Shown here piece by piece: positions 1-5,272 of a stretch of DNA of 5,278 bases. Location of the stretch: the NCBI GenBank assembly GCA_009845505.1, contig VXZL01000110.1, positions 1 to 5,278 of the forward strand, written 5' to 3'. The stretch is from Candidatus Poribacteria bacterium. Its GTDB lineage: Bacteria; Poribacteria; WGA-4E; WGA-3G. The notes under the pieces were generated by a model, which had not been told where the DNA came from, did not search any database, and saw only the letters and a list, made by a program, of their open reading frames with translations. A program made the position numbers and the translations under genes. The first letter of the stretch is position 1. Each line of letters opens with the position of its first letter.

Positions 1-690
1 GAACTCATCCGCCTCCCAGAATACGTTGACCTCATCATTCCACGCGGTAGCAACAAGTTCGTCCAATTTTTGATGAAGGAGTCGGATGTTCCTGTACTGG
101 GACATGCTGACGGTATCTGCCACATCTACGTTGACGCAGCTGCTGACCTCGAAATGGCGAACAAAATCTGTATGAACGCCAAGGTCGGATATAAAGTCGC
201 TGTCTGCAACGCCGTGGAAACACTCCTTGTCCATACCGAAACTGCTGAAAAGTTCCTTCCCAGTTTCTGTGCAGCATTGCAGGAGGCGGATGTTGAAATC
301 CGCGGATGCGAACGCACACAGCACCTCTATCCCGCAGCAAAACCTGCTACCGAAGAAGATTGGCGGACGGAGTACCTCGATTACATCCTATCCGTCAGAA
401 TCGTAGACGACATAGACACAGCGATTGATCACATTGAGGCCTACGGTTCACACCATTCTGATGCGATCATCACCGAAAGTTACGGCGCAGCACAACGCTT
501 CCTCAAAGAGGTAGATTCTGCTGCCGTCTACGTCAACGCCAGCACTGTCTTCACTGACGGCTATGAATTTGGGTTGGGTGCAGAAGTCGGCATCAGCACG
601 CAGAAGCTCCATTCCCGCGGTCCGATGGGACTTGAGGGGTTGACGACTTATAAGTACATCGTATACGGAGACGGTCAGGTGCGTGAGTAG
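1..690 (+). CDS. proA: Gamma-glutamyl phosphate reductase (glutamate-5-semialdehyde dehydrogenase), C-terminal part
   Basis: This is the second, NADPH-dependent step of proline synthesis in the cytoplasm: gamma-glutamyl phosphate is reduced to glutamate-5-semialdehyde. The frame is open from base 1, and conserved ProA sequence (IIPRGSN, visible residues 12-18) lies before the first TTG/ATG codons at 70-75. Those codons are therefore internal and the true start is outside the window. The visible 229 residues are about half of a typical ~420-residue ProA. The expected catalytic cysteine is C69 (bases 205-207) in the CNAVETLLVH context. Residues 135-156 fit the family signature V-x5-A-[LIV]-x-H-I-x2-[HY]-[GS]-[ST]-x-H-[ST]-[DE]-x-I at every position. 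The C-terminal block GAEVGISTQKLHSRGPMGLE (193-212) is also typical. A valine at 183 sits where I recall arginine in many homologues (NASTRF). The gene ends in TAG with no clear T-tract terminator. No proB is visible. Confidence 0.96.
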   Translation, partial: ELIRLPEYVDLIIPRGSNKFVQFLMKESDVPVLGHADGICHIYVDAAADLEMANKICMNAKVGYKVAVCNAVETLLVHTETAEKFLPSFCAALQEADVEIRGCERTQHLYPAAKPATEEDWRTEYLDYILSVRIVDDIDTAIDHIEAYGSHHSDAIITESYGAAQRFLKEVDSAAVYVNASTVFTDGYEFGLGAEVGISTQKLHSRGPMGLEGLTTYKYIVYGDGQVRE

Positions 691-712
691 ACTTGCGGTA
701 TCTCCAAAAGTA

Positions 713-733
713 GGTGCGGTTTCCAACCGCACC
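713..733. repeat. Short perfect palindrome, GGTTTCC-core, copy 1
   Basis: The arms GGTGCGGTT (713-721) and AACCGCACC (725-733) are perfect reverse complements, giving a 9-bp stem with a 3-base loop. It lies 22 bases after the proA stop. No run of T follows on either strand, so it is not a textbook intrinsic terminator. Its design matches the second palindrome at 758-779 (GGTT-TCC-AACC core with changed outer arms), which points to a dispersed repeat family. It could still help end proA transcription or protect its 3' end. Confidence 0.75.
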
Positions 734-757
734 GATGTACAACACCTTTCTCCCGCT

Positions 758-779
758 GGCGAGGTTTCCTAACCTCGCC
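758..779. repeat. Short perfect palindrome, GGTTTCC-core, copy 2
   Basis: The arms GGCGAGGTT (758-766) and AACCTCGCC (771-779) form a perfect 9-bp stem with a 4-base TCCT loop. It lies 24 bases after copy 1. The inner GGTT/AACC is kept between the copies while the outer five pairs differ (GGTGC versus GGCGA). No T tract follows. Covariation of the arms between two neighbours argues for a selected hairpin or an actively spreading repeat family, not chance. Confidence 0.75.
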
Positions 780-846
780 TTCGTCCCATCGTGTATAGGT
801 AACTCTAAAACCTACCATAAATGTCCTGCCGTAATTCAAAATTTGC

Positions 847-874
847 TTGACTTTTTTGCACGTTGTGCTACAAT
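847..874 (+). promoter_or_regulatory. Sigma-70-type promoter for the DUF5069-like gene
   Basis: The -35 box TTGACT (847-852, five of six consensus) and -10 box TACAAT (869-874, five of six) are separated by 16 bases. TGC directly precedes the -10 box, giving an extended -10 element. Transcription would start near 881, leaving a leader of about 75 bases before the ATG at 957. The spacer contains the inverted repeat GCAC-gtt-GTGC (858-868), which could be an operator. Confidence 0.7.
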
Positions 875-942
875 GCTACGGCATATCACATGACAGGCAA
901 TAGCACCTGTTGTGCAACGACTCTACTTTAATTTTTTAAGAC

Positions 943-948
943 AAGGAG
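943..948 (+). promoter_or_regulatory. Ribosome binding site of the DUF5069-like gene
   Basis: AAGGAG lies 8 bases before the ATG at 957. It fixes the start there and not at the in-frame GTG at 912, which has no comparable site at proper distance. Confidence 0.85.
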
Positions 949-956
949 AAAATAAA

Positions 957-1385
957 ATGGCAGGAATGATTCCAACAATTAGTTCCGGGGTTGCAGGACC
1001 GCTCGGCGTGTTACACCTCCCCCGATTCTGGTCGAAAGTGCTGATGGATGCCAAGGGTGTACTCCATGAAGATTATCCGGCATGCGGAGCAGGTTTTGAT
1101 CAGATGGTATTGGATGGACTTGGACTCGACAAGGATACTACGCTGGCATATATCGCTGACAATTCACCCACCTATCCACAGTTTGAAGCGTGGGTTTCGG
1201 AAAATGGAAGTTTTGACCAAGCAGCCGTCGATGAACTGAACGCTGCGATTTCGGGCTATAATCACGATGACGATACCCGCGGGGGCATCCTCGGTGCAAG
1301 TGGTATTAATGACGACGGCTCTATCTTAGACGCTGTCAATCTCAACAACCTTGACGACTGGTATGAATTGCACGCCAGTTTATAG
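957..1385 (+). CDS. DUF5069-like protein of unknown function
   Basis: A 142-residue acidic protein with no signal peptide or membrane segment, so probably cytoplasmic. I assign it tentatively to DUF5069 from the layout: an N-terminal GVLHLPRFWSK region (17-27) in place of the usual LARMIDK-type helix, then DYPACGAGFDQMVLDGLGLD (39-58), which fits the family pattern of a tyrosine plus GxD before a short alpha segment ending LG(I/L)D, then EAWVSENG (77-84). The family has no known biochemical role. The C-terminal third (about 100-142), rich in Asp, Asn and Gly (HDDD at 103-106, GINDDGSILD at 116-125), goes beyond the core I recall and may bind metal, but that is a guess. The start is set by AAGGAG at 943-948, and a strong promoter lies at 847-874. 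It is flanked by repeats and by a gene on the opposite strand, so it is probably monocistronic. Confidence 0.8.
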   Translation: MAGMIPTISSGVAGPLGVLHLPRFWSKVLMDAKGVLHEDYPACGAGFDQMVLDGLGLDKDTTLAYIADNSPTYPQFEAWVSENGSFDQAAVDELNAAISGYNHDDDTRGGILGASGINDDGSILDAVNLNNLDDWYELHASL

Positions 1386-1393
1386 ATTAGATA

Positions 1394-1540
1394 TTTGGCT
1401 ATTGGCTGTCGGCTATCGGCGTTTTGGCTTTCAGTAAAGAGGTTTTTGATGAAATCAGACCCCTCTTTACTGACTGCTGAAAGGCGGGGAAGCCCACACG
1501 GCATTCATACCGTTGATTTGCCGACAGCCGACCGCTATTT
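1394..1540. repeat. Composite inverted-repeat element between convergent genes
   Basis: This gene-free stretch has nested inverted repeats. The outer arms are GGCTGTCGGC (1404-1413) and GCCGACAGCC (1520-1529), a perfect 10-bp pair. The inner arms are TCAGTAAAGAGG (1431-1442) and CCTCTTTACTGA (1462-1473), a perfect 12-bp pair around a 19-base loop. The flanks carry decayed copies of the outer motif (GGCTATCGGC at 1411-1420 on the left, GCCGACCGC at 1527-1535 on the right). The right half is longer than the left (46 versus 17 bases between inner and outer arms), as if an insertion had occurred. It has no coding capacity for a transposase. It resembles a MITE- or REP-like element and ends at the stop codon of the leftward oxidoreductase gene. 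The exact outer boundaries are uncertain. Confidence 0.6.
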
Positions 1541-2624
1541 AACAACAGTCCGAGCAGCAATCTCCGCAGTTGTCTGCTTCTGTCCTCAATTCGATTGCCT
1601 TACCTGTTTCAGAAGATTCAAGACCCGCAAGCAGAATCTCAGTAACATGCCGCGCCGTATATGCATTTGAAAGCGGCGGTTGTGTCCCCGCACGAATATG
1701 CTCCGCGAAGTGTTCGTGCATGCCACTCGGTGCGACATCTGAACAGTCGATCGCTTTAACATCGACCGGTGCGTGTTCGCGCGTATAAGAGGTCGGTGTC
1801 CACTGACTCAGCGTTGCGCCATCTTTACCCGGCATCGTGAACTTGCCCGCTGTGCCGTGTACGCTCGCCTCTCCCGTTCGCGCCGGATCGCACCAACTCG
1901 TCTCCGCAGTGACAATACCACCCGACTGCATCTCAAGCACCAACGTGGCGACATCCTCCAATTCCGTCGGTTTGTCGAAGGTTGAAACGAAACCCGTCAC
2001 GCGTTTAAATGTACCGAGCATGGCAACGAGACCCGAGACGGCATAGACTCCCATATCGAAAAGCGCGCCGACGCTCGCTTGTTTGGCATCGAAAAACCAC
2101 AGATCGTCCCCGGTTTCACCGAAAATATCACGGATTTCCGCATAGTAAATTTCGGGGCCGCCGTGGCTGCTCCGCATCCTCGCGCCAGAGACGCGTCCGA
2201 TTGCCGCCTCCGCAATCAATTGGCGAATCTTGTAGATCGCGGCGTTGAAGTGTGGGAGACACATCACTGTTTTACCACTCGCTTCTGTTGCGGCGACAAA
2301 TTCGTTCGCCTCGTCCATATCGCCACAGAGCGGTTTCTGCATCAACACATGTTTGCTTGCTTCGAGTGCTTTCACACCCCATGAGACATGTAATGGATGC
2401 GGGGTGCCGACAAGGATAGCGTCCAGCGAGTCATCAGCAATGATTGCGTCGTAGTCTTGCGTCCAATGCGGTATGTCAAATTCTTGGCACTGGTGTTTGA
2501 GGCGGTGTTCACGTCTTCCACTAATGACGGTGACTTCAAAGTCGCTGCTCTCTGCGAGATCAGGTAGGTGCATCCGGCAGACGATACCACCAGCACCGAT
2601 AACGCCAAGTTTTAGTTTGTCCAT
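1539..2624 (-). CDS. Gfo/Idh/MocA-family NAD(P)-dependent sugar oxidoreductase with cysteine-rich tail
   Basis: A 361-residue cytoplasmic oxidoreductase, normal length for the family, likely acting on a sugar or cyclitol with NAD(P). The N-terminal Rossmann fold shows the dinucleotide loop GVIGAGGIV (7-15). The lysine of the usual E-K-P motif is present as K97 in MQKP (95-98), with Gln in place of Glu. The C-terminal substrate domain has DMGVY (190-194); tyrosine replaces the common histidine of D-x-G-x-H, as in glucose-fructose-oxidoreductase and dihydrodiol-dehydrogenase-like members. The protein ends in C-x2-CC-x2-CC (C353, C356, C357, C360, C361), which is not part of the normal fold. The ATG at 2622-2624 is preceded by AAGGAA (2629-2634) at 4 bases. 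It follows the DUF1080 gene by 38 bases and probably shares its transcript, which suggests 3-keto-sugar metabolism. The substrate cannot be read from sequence alone. Confidence 0.93.
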   Translation of the reverse strand: MDKLKLGVIGAGGIVCRMHLPDLAESSDFEVTVISGRREHRLKHQCQEFDIPHWTQDYDAIIADDSLDAILVGTPHPLHVSWGVKALEASKHVLMQKPLCGDMDEANEFVAATEASGKTVMCLPHFNAAIYKIRQLIAEAAIGRVSGARMRSSHGGPEIYYAEIRDIFGETGDDLWFFDAKQASVGALFDMGVYAVSGLVAMLGTFKRVTGFVSTFDKPTELEDVATLVLEMQSGGIVTAETSWCDPARTGEASVHGTAGKFTMPGKDGATLSQWTPTSYTREHAPVDVKAIDCSDVAPSGMHEHFAEHIRAGTQPPLSNAYTARHVTEILLAGLESSETGKAIELRTEADNCGDCCSDCC

Positions 2625-2662
2625 AACATTCCTTACTAAAGTATATCTGTTATCAAAACGGA

Positions 2663-3328
2663 TTAAAGGGGTTTCAGTACGACATTTCGATAGGCGACGG
2701 GTCCATGGTCACCCTGCAACAGCAGTGGACCGGTAGTGGCTTCCTCTTCCACCATCGCGCCACGTGTGACACCCACAACTTCGACATCTTCATGAACGAT
2801 CTGTCCGTTCCATACGACTTTAACGAAGGTCGCGTTGGAAATCTTATTGCCATCGGTATCAAATTTGGGTGCGCGGAAGGTGATGTCGTAGGTCTGCCAC
2901 TCCCCTGGTGGTTTACTGGCGTTAACGCGCGGTGGAACACCGTCTACCGGTTGATTGTTGATCCAGCGACAATACACACCGCCACAGGAACCGTAGCGAA
3001 GTTCCGTTTCACCCCAGCTGTCCAATATCTGGATTTCATATCTACCCATGAGGTAGACCCCAGAATTAGAGCCTTGTGGGATCATGAACTCGACATGCAG
3101 CTCGCAATCGCCGTGTTCTACCTCAGTGTAGATGTCGGCGGTTCGTCCAGTGGCACCGTTGTAAAAAATACCTTCACCGGTCGTTGTTGTGAGAAGTTTC
3201 GAGTCGTCTGAATTAAGGGCAACGCTGCCAGCAGCATCCCACTCATGTTCAGGGGCACCGCCTCGTGCGAGCCAACCCTCCATGTTTTTACCGTTGAAAA
3301 GATTAATTCCGTTTTCGGATTGAGACAT
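2663..3328 (-). CDS. DUF1080 / 3-keto-disaccharide hydrolase-like protein
   Basis: A 221-residue single-domain protein of the DUF1080 family (PF06439), a concanavalin-like beta-sandwich fold; characterised members cleave 3-keto-glycosides. Diagnostic parts are the opening INLFNGKNMEGW (8-19), the core block SNSGVYLMGRYEIQILDS (87-104) with the E-x-Q-I-x-D pattern, PPGEWQTYDITFRAP (140-154), and the closing GPLLLQGDHGPVAYRNVVLKPL region (200-221). No signal peptide is seen, unlike many exported DUF1080 proteins, so it is probably cytoplasmic. The start chosen is the ATG at 3326-3328, with GGAGG (3336-3340) 7 bases upstream. An adjacent TTG codon one triplet upstream is too close to that site. 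It is the first gene of a leftward pair with the Gfo/Idh oxidoreductase. Lyase activity instead of hydrolysis is possible in this family. Confidence 0.93.
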   Translation of the reverse strand: MSQSENGINLFNGKNMEGWLARGGAPEHEWDAAGSVALNSDDSKLLTTTTGEGIFYNGATGRTADIYTEVEHGDCELHVEFMIPQGSNSGVYLMGRYEIQILDSWGETELRYGSCGGVYCRWINNQPVDGVPPRVNASKPPGEWQTYDITFRAPKFDTDGNKISNATFVKVVWNGQIVHEDVEVVGVTRGAMVEEEATTGPLLLQGDHGPVAYRNVVLKPL

Positions 3329-3335
3329 CAATAAC

Positions 3336-3340
3336 CCTCC
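3336..3340 (-). promoter_or_regulatory. Ribosome binding site of the DUF1080 gene
   Basis: GGAGG on the minus strand, 7 bases from the ATG at 3328, is a full-strength Shine-Dalgarno core. It decides for the ATG over the in-frame TTG at 3329-3331. Confidence 0.85.
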
Positions 3341-3358
3341 TATATTCGCTAAAAACTT

Positions 3359-3387
3359 TTGACATATTTCCGTGAATTGGGTATGAT
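3359..3387 (+). promoter_or_regulatory. Near-consensus sigma-70 promoter for the cytochrome gene
   Basis: TTGACA (3359-3364, perfect) and TATGAT (3382-3387, five of six) are separated by the ideal 17 bases. Transcription would begin around 3394, giving a leader of about 115 bases before the ATG at 3510. This suggests strong constitutive or repressor-controlled expression. Confidence 0.8.
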
Positions 3388-3414
3388 ATTAATTATTACG
3401 AACTACACAATCAA
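3386..3414 (-). promoter_or_regulatory. Possible promoter for the DUF1080-oxidoreductase unit
   Basis: On the minus strand, TTGATT (3409-3414) and TAATAT (3386-3391) sit 17 bases apart, four of six consensus matches each. A transcript would start near 3379 and reach the DUF1080 gene after about 50 bases. The -10 overlaps the -10 of the rightward promoter. The match is weak and the region is AT-rich, so this is a candidate only. Confidence 0.3.
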
Positions 3415-3461
3415 CACACGCTATGGTCCGAACGACGTAAAGCAAATTTCTATATAGCAAG

Positions 3462-3489
3462 TTTCGGAAACCTACAAGTTTCGCCGAAA
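3462..3489 (+). other. Hairpin in the cytochrome mRNA leader
   Basis: TTTCGGAAAC (3462-3471) can pair with GTTTC (3478-3482) and CGAAA (3485-3489) around a 6-base loop CTACAA, with a two-base GC bulge. The structure ends 4 bases before the ribosome binding site GAGGA (3494-3498) and could tune translation or mRNA stability. On the minus strand it contains GTAGGTTTCC, recalling the GGTTTCC core of the palindromes at 713-779, so it may be a diverged member of that repeat family. Confidence 0.45.
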
Positions 3490-3493
3490 GGAC

Positions 3494-3498
3494 GAGGA
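3494..3498 (+). promoter_or_regulatory. Ribosome binding site of the cytochrome gene
   Basis: GAGGA lies 11 bases before the ATG at 3510, a slightly long spacing. AAGGA at 3488-3492 is a second candidate but lies too far away (17 bases). It directly follows a leader hairpin. Confidence 0.55.
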
Positions 3499-3509
3499 AA
3501 CTAAAACAC

Positions 3510-4421
3510 ATGAAACAATTTTTATTATTTTTAGGGCTATCCATTTTAATGGGAACGATTGCCCTTTTTACCCTTTACGGCTACGAAGAAATTTCGACGC
3601 TTCACGCAGCACCAGTAGAAGCCGCTACCCCTGAGGTGAAAACGCCTTTTGCCGAAGGATGTGAGAAGTGCCACGGGCAGGAACCCGCCTATCAAGAGTG
3701 GCAACAAGCCGGACATTTCCATGCCCTTGTCAATCTGATTGAAGGTCCGTATGAGTTGCAGACCTCCTGTCTGAGCTGCCATTCCTCTGGTTATGAGACC
3801 TTCAGTGATCGGGTTTATCCCGGACATACCTATAACATAGAGACAGCCGTGAATGCGGTTGCCTGTTCTTCATGCCATTCGCACACCAGCAGATCGGAAC
3901 ACTTGTTAGTAAAACCGGCGAAACACTTATGTGTCAGCTGCCACAAAATGGATTGTGGTTGTGCTGGAGCAGGCATTGTCCACCAATCTCAATCTGAGAT
4001 GTTCCTTGGACGCGAAGGCGCAGGTGTCAAACGGATGCCGTCGCCGCATGTTCGTGCAATGAAGAAGCGGTGTGTCCACTGCCACATGGCAAAAGAGGAC
4101 CCAGAAATCGTTGCGCAACACGGGGGTCATACGTTCGTTGCAGATTTTTCGACGTGTAGTACTTCCGGGTGCCACGATAGTGCTGATAATGACATGACAG
4201 TGAAACTGCCGCAATATCGTGCTGAGATAGAGGCGAAGATGCAAGCCGTTAAGGCGATGCTTGATGCCTCGCCTAACAGAACCTCACAAGCCTATCTTGA
4301 TGCCAAGTTGAACTACGACATGGTTAAAGGCGATAGCGGGTATGGGCTCCACAATATGCCCTACGCGAATGCGCTACTGGATTATAGTCTTTCGCTCAAG
4401 AGCGAATTGTTAAACGATTAA
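3510..4421 (+). CDS. Multiheme cytochrome c, cytochrome c554-like, six heme-binding sites
   Basis: A 303-residue exported electron-transfer protein. Residues 4-24 form a hydrophobic segment after MKQ, either an uncleaved membrane anchor or a signal peptide; the rest would be periplasmic. Five classical heme sites CXXCH occur with C at 51, 87, 119, 141 and 188, and a sixth, longer CX4CH site at 216-222, a variant known from cytochrome c3-type proteins. Other histidines (69, 71, 106, 125, 131, 139, 158, 180, 204, 207, 281) could be distal ligands. EWQQAGHFHA (63-72) after the first heme resembles the c554 / multiheme family, and the C-terminal DSGYGLHNMPYANALLDYS (275-293) resembles the D-x-G-x-HN-x-Y region of NrfA/OTR-like cytochromes. 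Two further cysteines (149, 151) follow the fourth heme. No redox partner or maturation gene is nearby. Redox partner and catalytic activity, if any, are unknown. Confidence 0.93.
   Translation: MKQFLLFLGLSILMGTIALFTLYGYEEISTLHAAPVEAATPEVKTPFAEGCEKCHGQEPAYQEWQQAGHFHALVNLIEGPYELQTSCLSCHSSGYETFSDRVYPGHTYNIETAVNAVACSSCHSHTSRSEHLLVKPAKHLCVSCHKMDCGCAGAGIVHQSQSEMFLGREGAGVKRMPSPHVRAMKKRCVHCHMAKEDPEIVAQHGGHTFVADFSTCSTSGCHDSADNDMTVKLPQYRAEIEAKMQAVKAMLDASPNRTSQAYLDAKLNYDMVKGDSGYGLHNMPYANALLDYSLSLKSELLND
4391..4410 (+). terminator. Weak terminator-like hairpin at the end of the cytochrome gene
   Basis: TTCGCTC (4391-4397) and GAGCGAA (4400-4406) are perfect reverse complements, read as six pairs closing a CAAG tetraloop, followed by TTGTT. 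It lies inside the last codons of the cytochrome, 13 bases before its stop. The T tract is short and broken, so termination would be inefficient. No other hairpin separates these two convergent genes. Confidence 0.3.
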
Positions 4422-5272
4422 GTCTGACTGCCGTTATCAAGCAATGCCCGCAGTGGCACATCTTGGTCTTGCGGTAGATAGTAGCTGAGCGGATCGCTGA
4501 CGACACCGATAAGTTGTTTCTGGATCGGATTGCATTTCGCGACGAGTTCATCAGGCATCGTTATGTAATCCATCGGTTTCACCCAGCGATAGGCGTAACC
4601 CATAAAAATGGTTTTCCGTGGCAGACCAGACCAATTGTGTCCGATGCCGTGCCAGGTCCGCTGTTCAAAAAGGAACGCGTCTCCGGCGTTGATGTTCATA
4701 GAAATAGCACCGCGTGCCCAACCCGTTTCTGGGTCGGCTGCCGGTCTACCTGTGAGTCGGTTGCTCCCGGGAACGACCACCGTCGCACCAGAAGCCGGGT
4801 CAGATTGATCGCTGATCGCGTAAGCAATCTTGAGCATGATACGCGGGTGAGGTTCCTGCATCTCACGGTACGATGTGCCACCGTCACGGTGCAAACCAAT
4901 ACGGTTTTTTACGTCGTCCGGCGGCTCTTCTTTAGAGGGCAGCACAATCAGATGCGACGTAATCATCTGGACGTTCCAATTAAGGACATCGTAAGCCAGT
5001 GGAACCGTTTTTTGCCAGTCAAGAAGTTGTAAGAACGCTTCGTGGTGGACGATGCAGTTACGAAGGTTCAACTTTCCGCCTGCTTCAAGACGACCGGCGG
5101 CTTCCTCTTTAGCATACACTTCATCAACGGCAGCATCAATTTCTGCGACGACATCGGGAGGTAGCGCGTTTTTTATCAGCAGATACCCGTTATTTTCAAC
5201 GAATTCTTTATCTTCTGGTGTAAAAACACCTGCTTGGGCAGCATCAATTGTAGTATCAATACGGTTTATCAT
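4418..5272 (-). CDS. Phytanoyl-CoA dioxygenase (PhyH) family Fe(II)/2-oxoglutarate oxygenase
   Basis: A 284-residue cytoplasmic protein, usual length for bacterial PhyH proteins, which hydroxylate or otherwise oxidise small molecules using O2 and 2-oxoglutarate. The N-terminal FVENNGYLLIKNALPPDVV (24-42) is the typical opening. The iron facial triad is visible as H128 and D130 in LHRDGG (127-132) and distal H208 in TWHGIGHN (206-213). R219 (RKTIFMGYAYRW) is in the right place to hold the 2-oxoglutarate carboxylate. SGATVVVPGSNR (161-172) is the conserved G-x-L/V-x-V-x-PGSH-like strand, here with Asn for His. The ATG at 5270-5272 is six bases from the window edge, so its ribosome site cannot be seen and a longer N-terminus cannot be excluded. 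It converges with the cytochrome gene, the two stop codons overlapping in TTAA (4418-4421). The substrate is unknown; human-like phytanoyl-CoA activity should not be assumed. Confidence 0.93.
   Translation of the reverse strand: MINRIDTTIDAAQAGVFTPEDKEFVENNGYLLIKNALPPDVVAEIDAAVDEVYAKEEAAGRLEAGGKLNLRNCIVHHEAFLQLLDWQKTVPLAYDVLNWNVQMITSHLIVLPSKEEPPDDVKNRIGLHRDGGTSYREMQEPHPRIMLKIAYAISDQSDPASGATVVVPGSNRLTGRPAADPETGWARGAISMNINAGDAFLFEQRTWHGIGHNWSGLPRKTIFMGYAYRWVKPMDYITMPDELVAKCNPIQKQLIGVVSDPLSYYLPQDQDVPLRALLDNGSQT

Noticed and set aside
70..75. TTG/ATG codons as the start of the first gene
   Set aside because: The frame is open to base 1 and encodes conserved ProA sequence (IIPRGSN) upstream, so these codons are internal.
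713..779. The two palindromes as rho-independent terminators of proA
   Set aside because: Neither is followed by a T-rich run on the plus strand; repeat family membership explains them better, although some termination effect is possible.
912..956. GTG at 912 as an earlier start of the DUF5069-like gene
   Set aside because: The encoded 15 residues do not look like the family start, and AAGGAG at 943-948 is placed for the ATG at 957.
1431..1473. Inner hairpin of the repeat element as a bidirectional terminator
   Set aside because: The loop is 19 bases and no T tract follows on either strand.
1395..1670. 91-codon plus-strand open frame across the repeat element
   Set aside because: It runs through the inverted repeats and into the antisense of the oxidoreductase gene, with no ribosome site and no recognisable protein.
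2705..3211. 168-codon open frame on the plus strand
   Set aside because: It is wholly antisense to the DUF1080 gene, which has clear family motifs and a ribosome site; the translated product has no recognisable domain.
4514..5032. 172-codon open frame on the plus strand
   Set aside because: It is antisense to the PhyH gene, whose iron-binding motifs are intact; the product is rich in Arg, His and Val with no domain, typical of a shadow frame.
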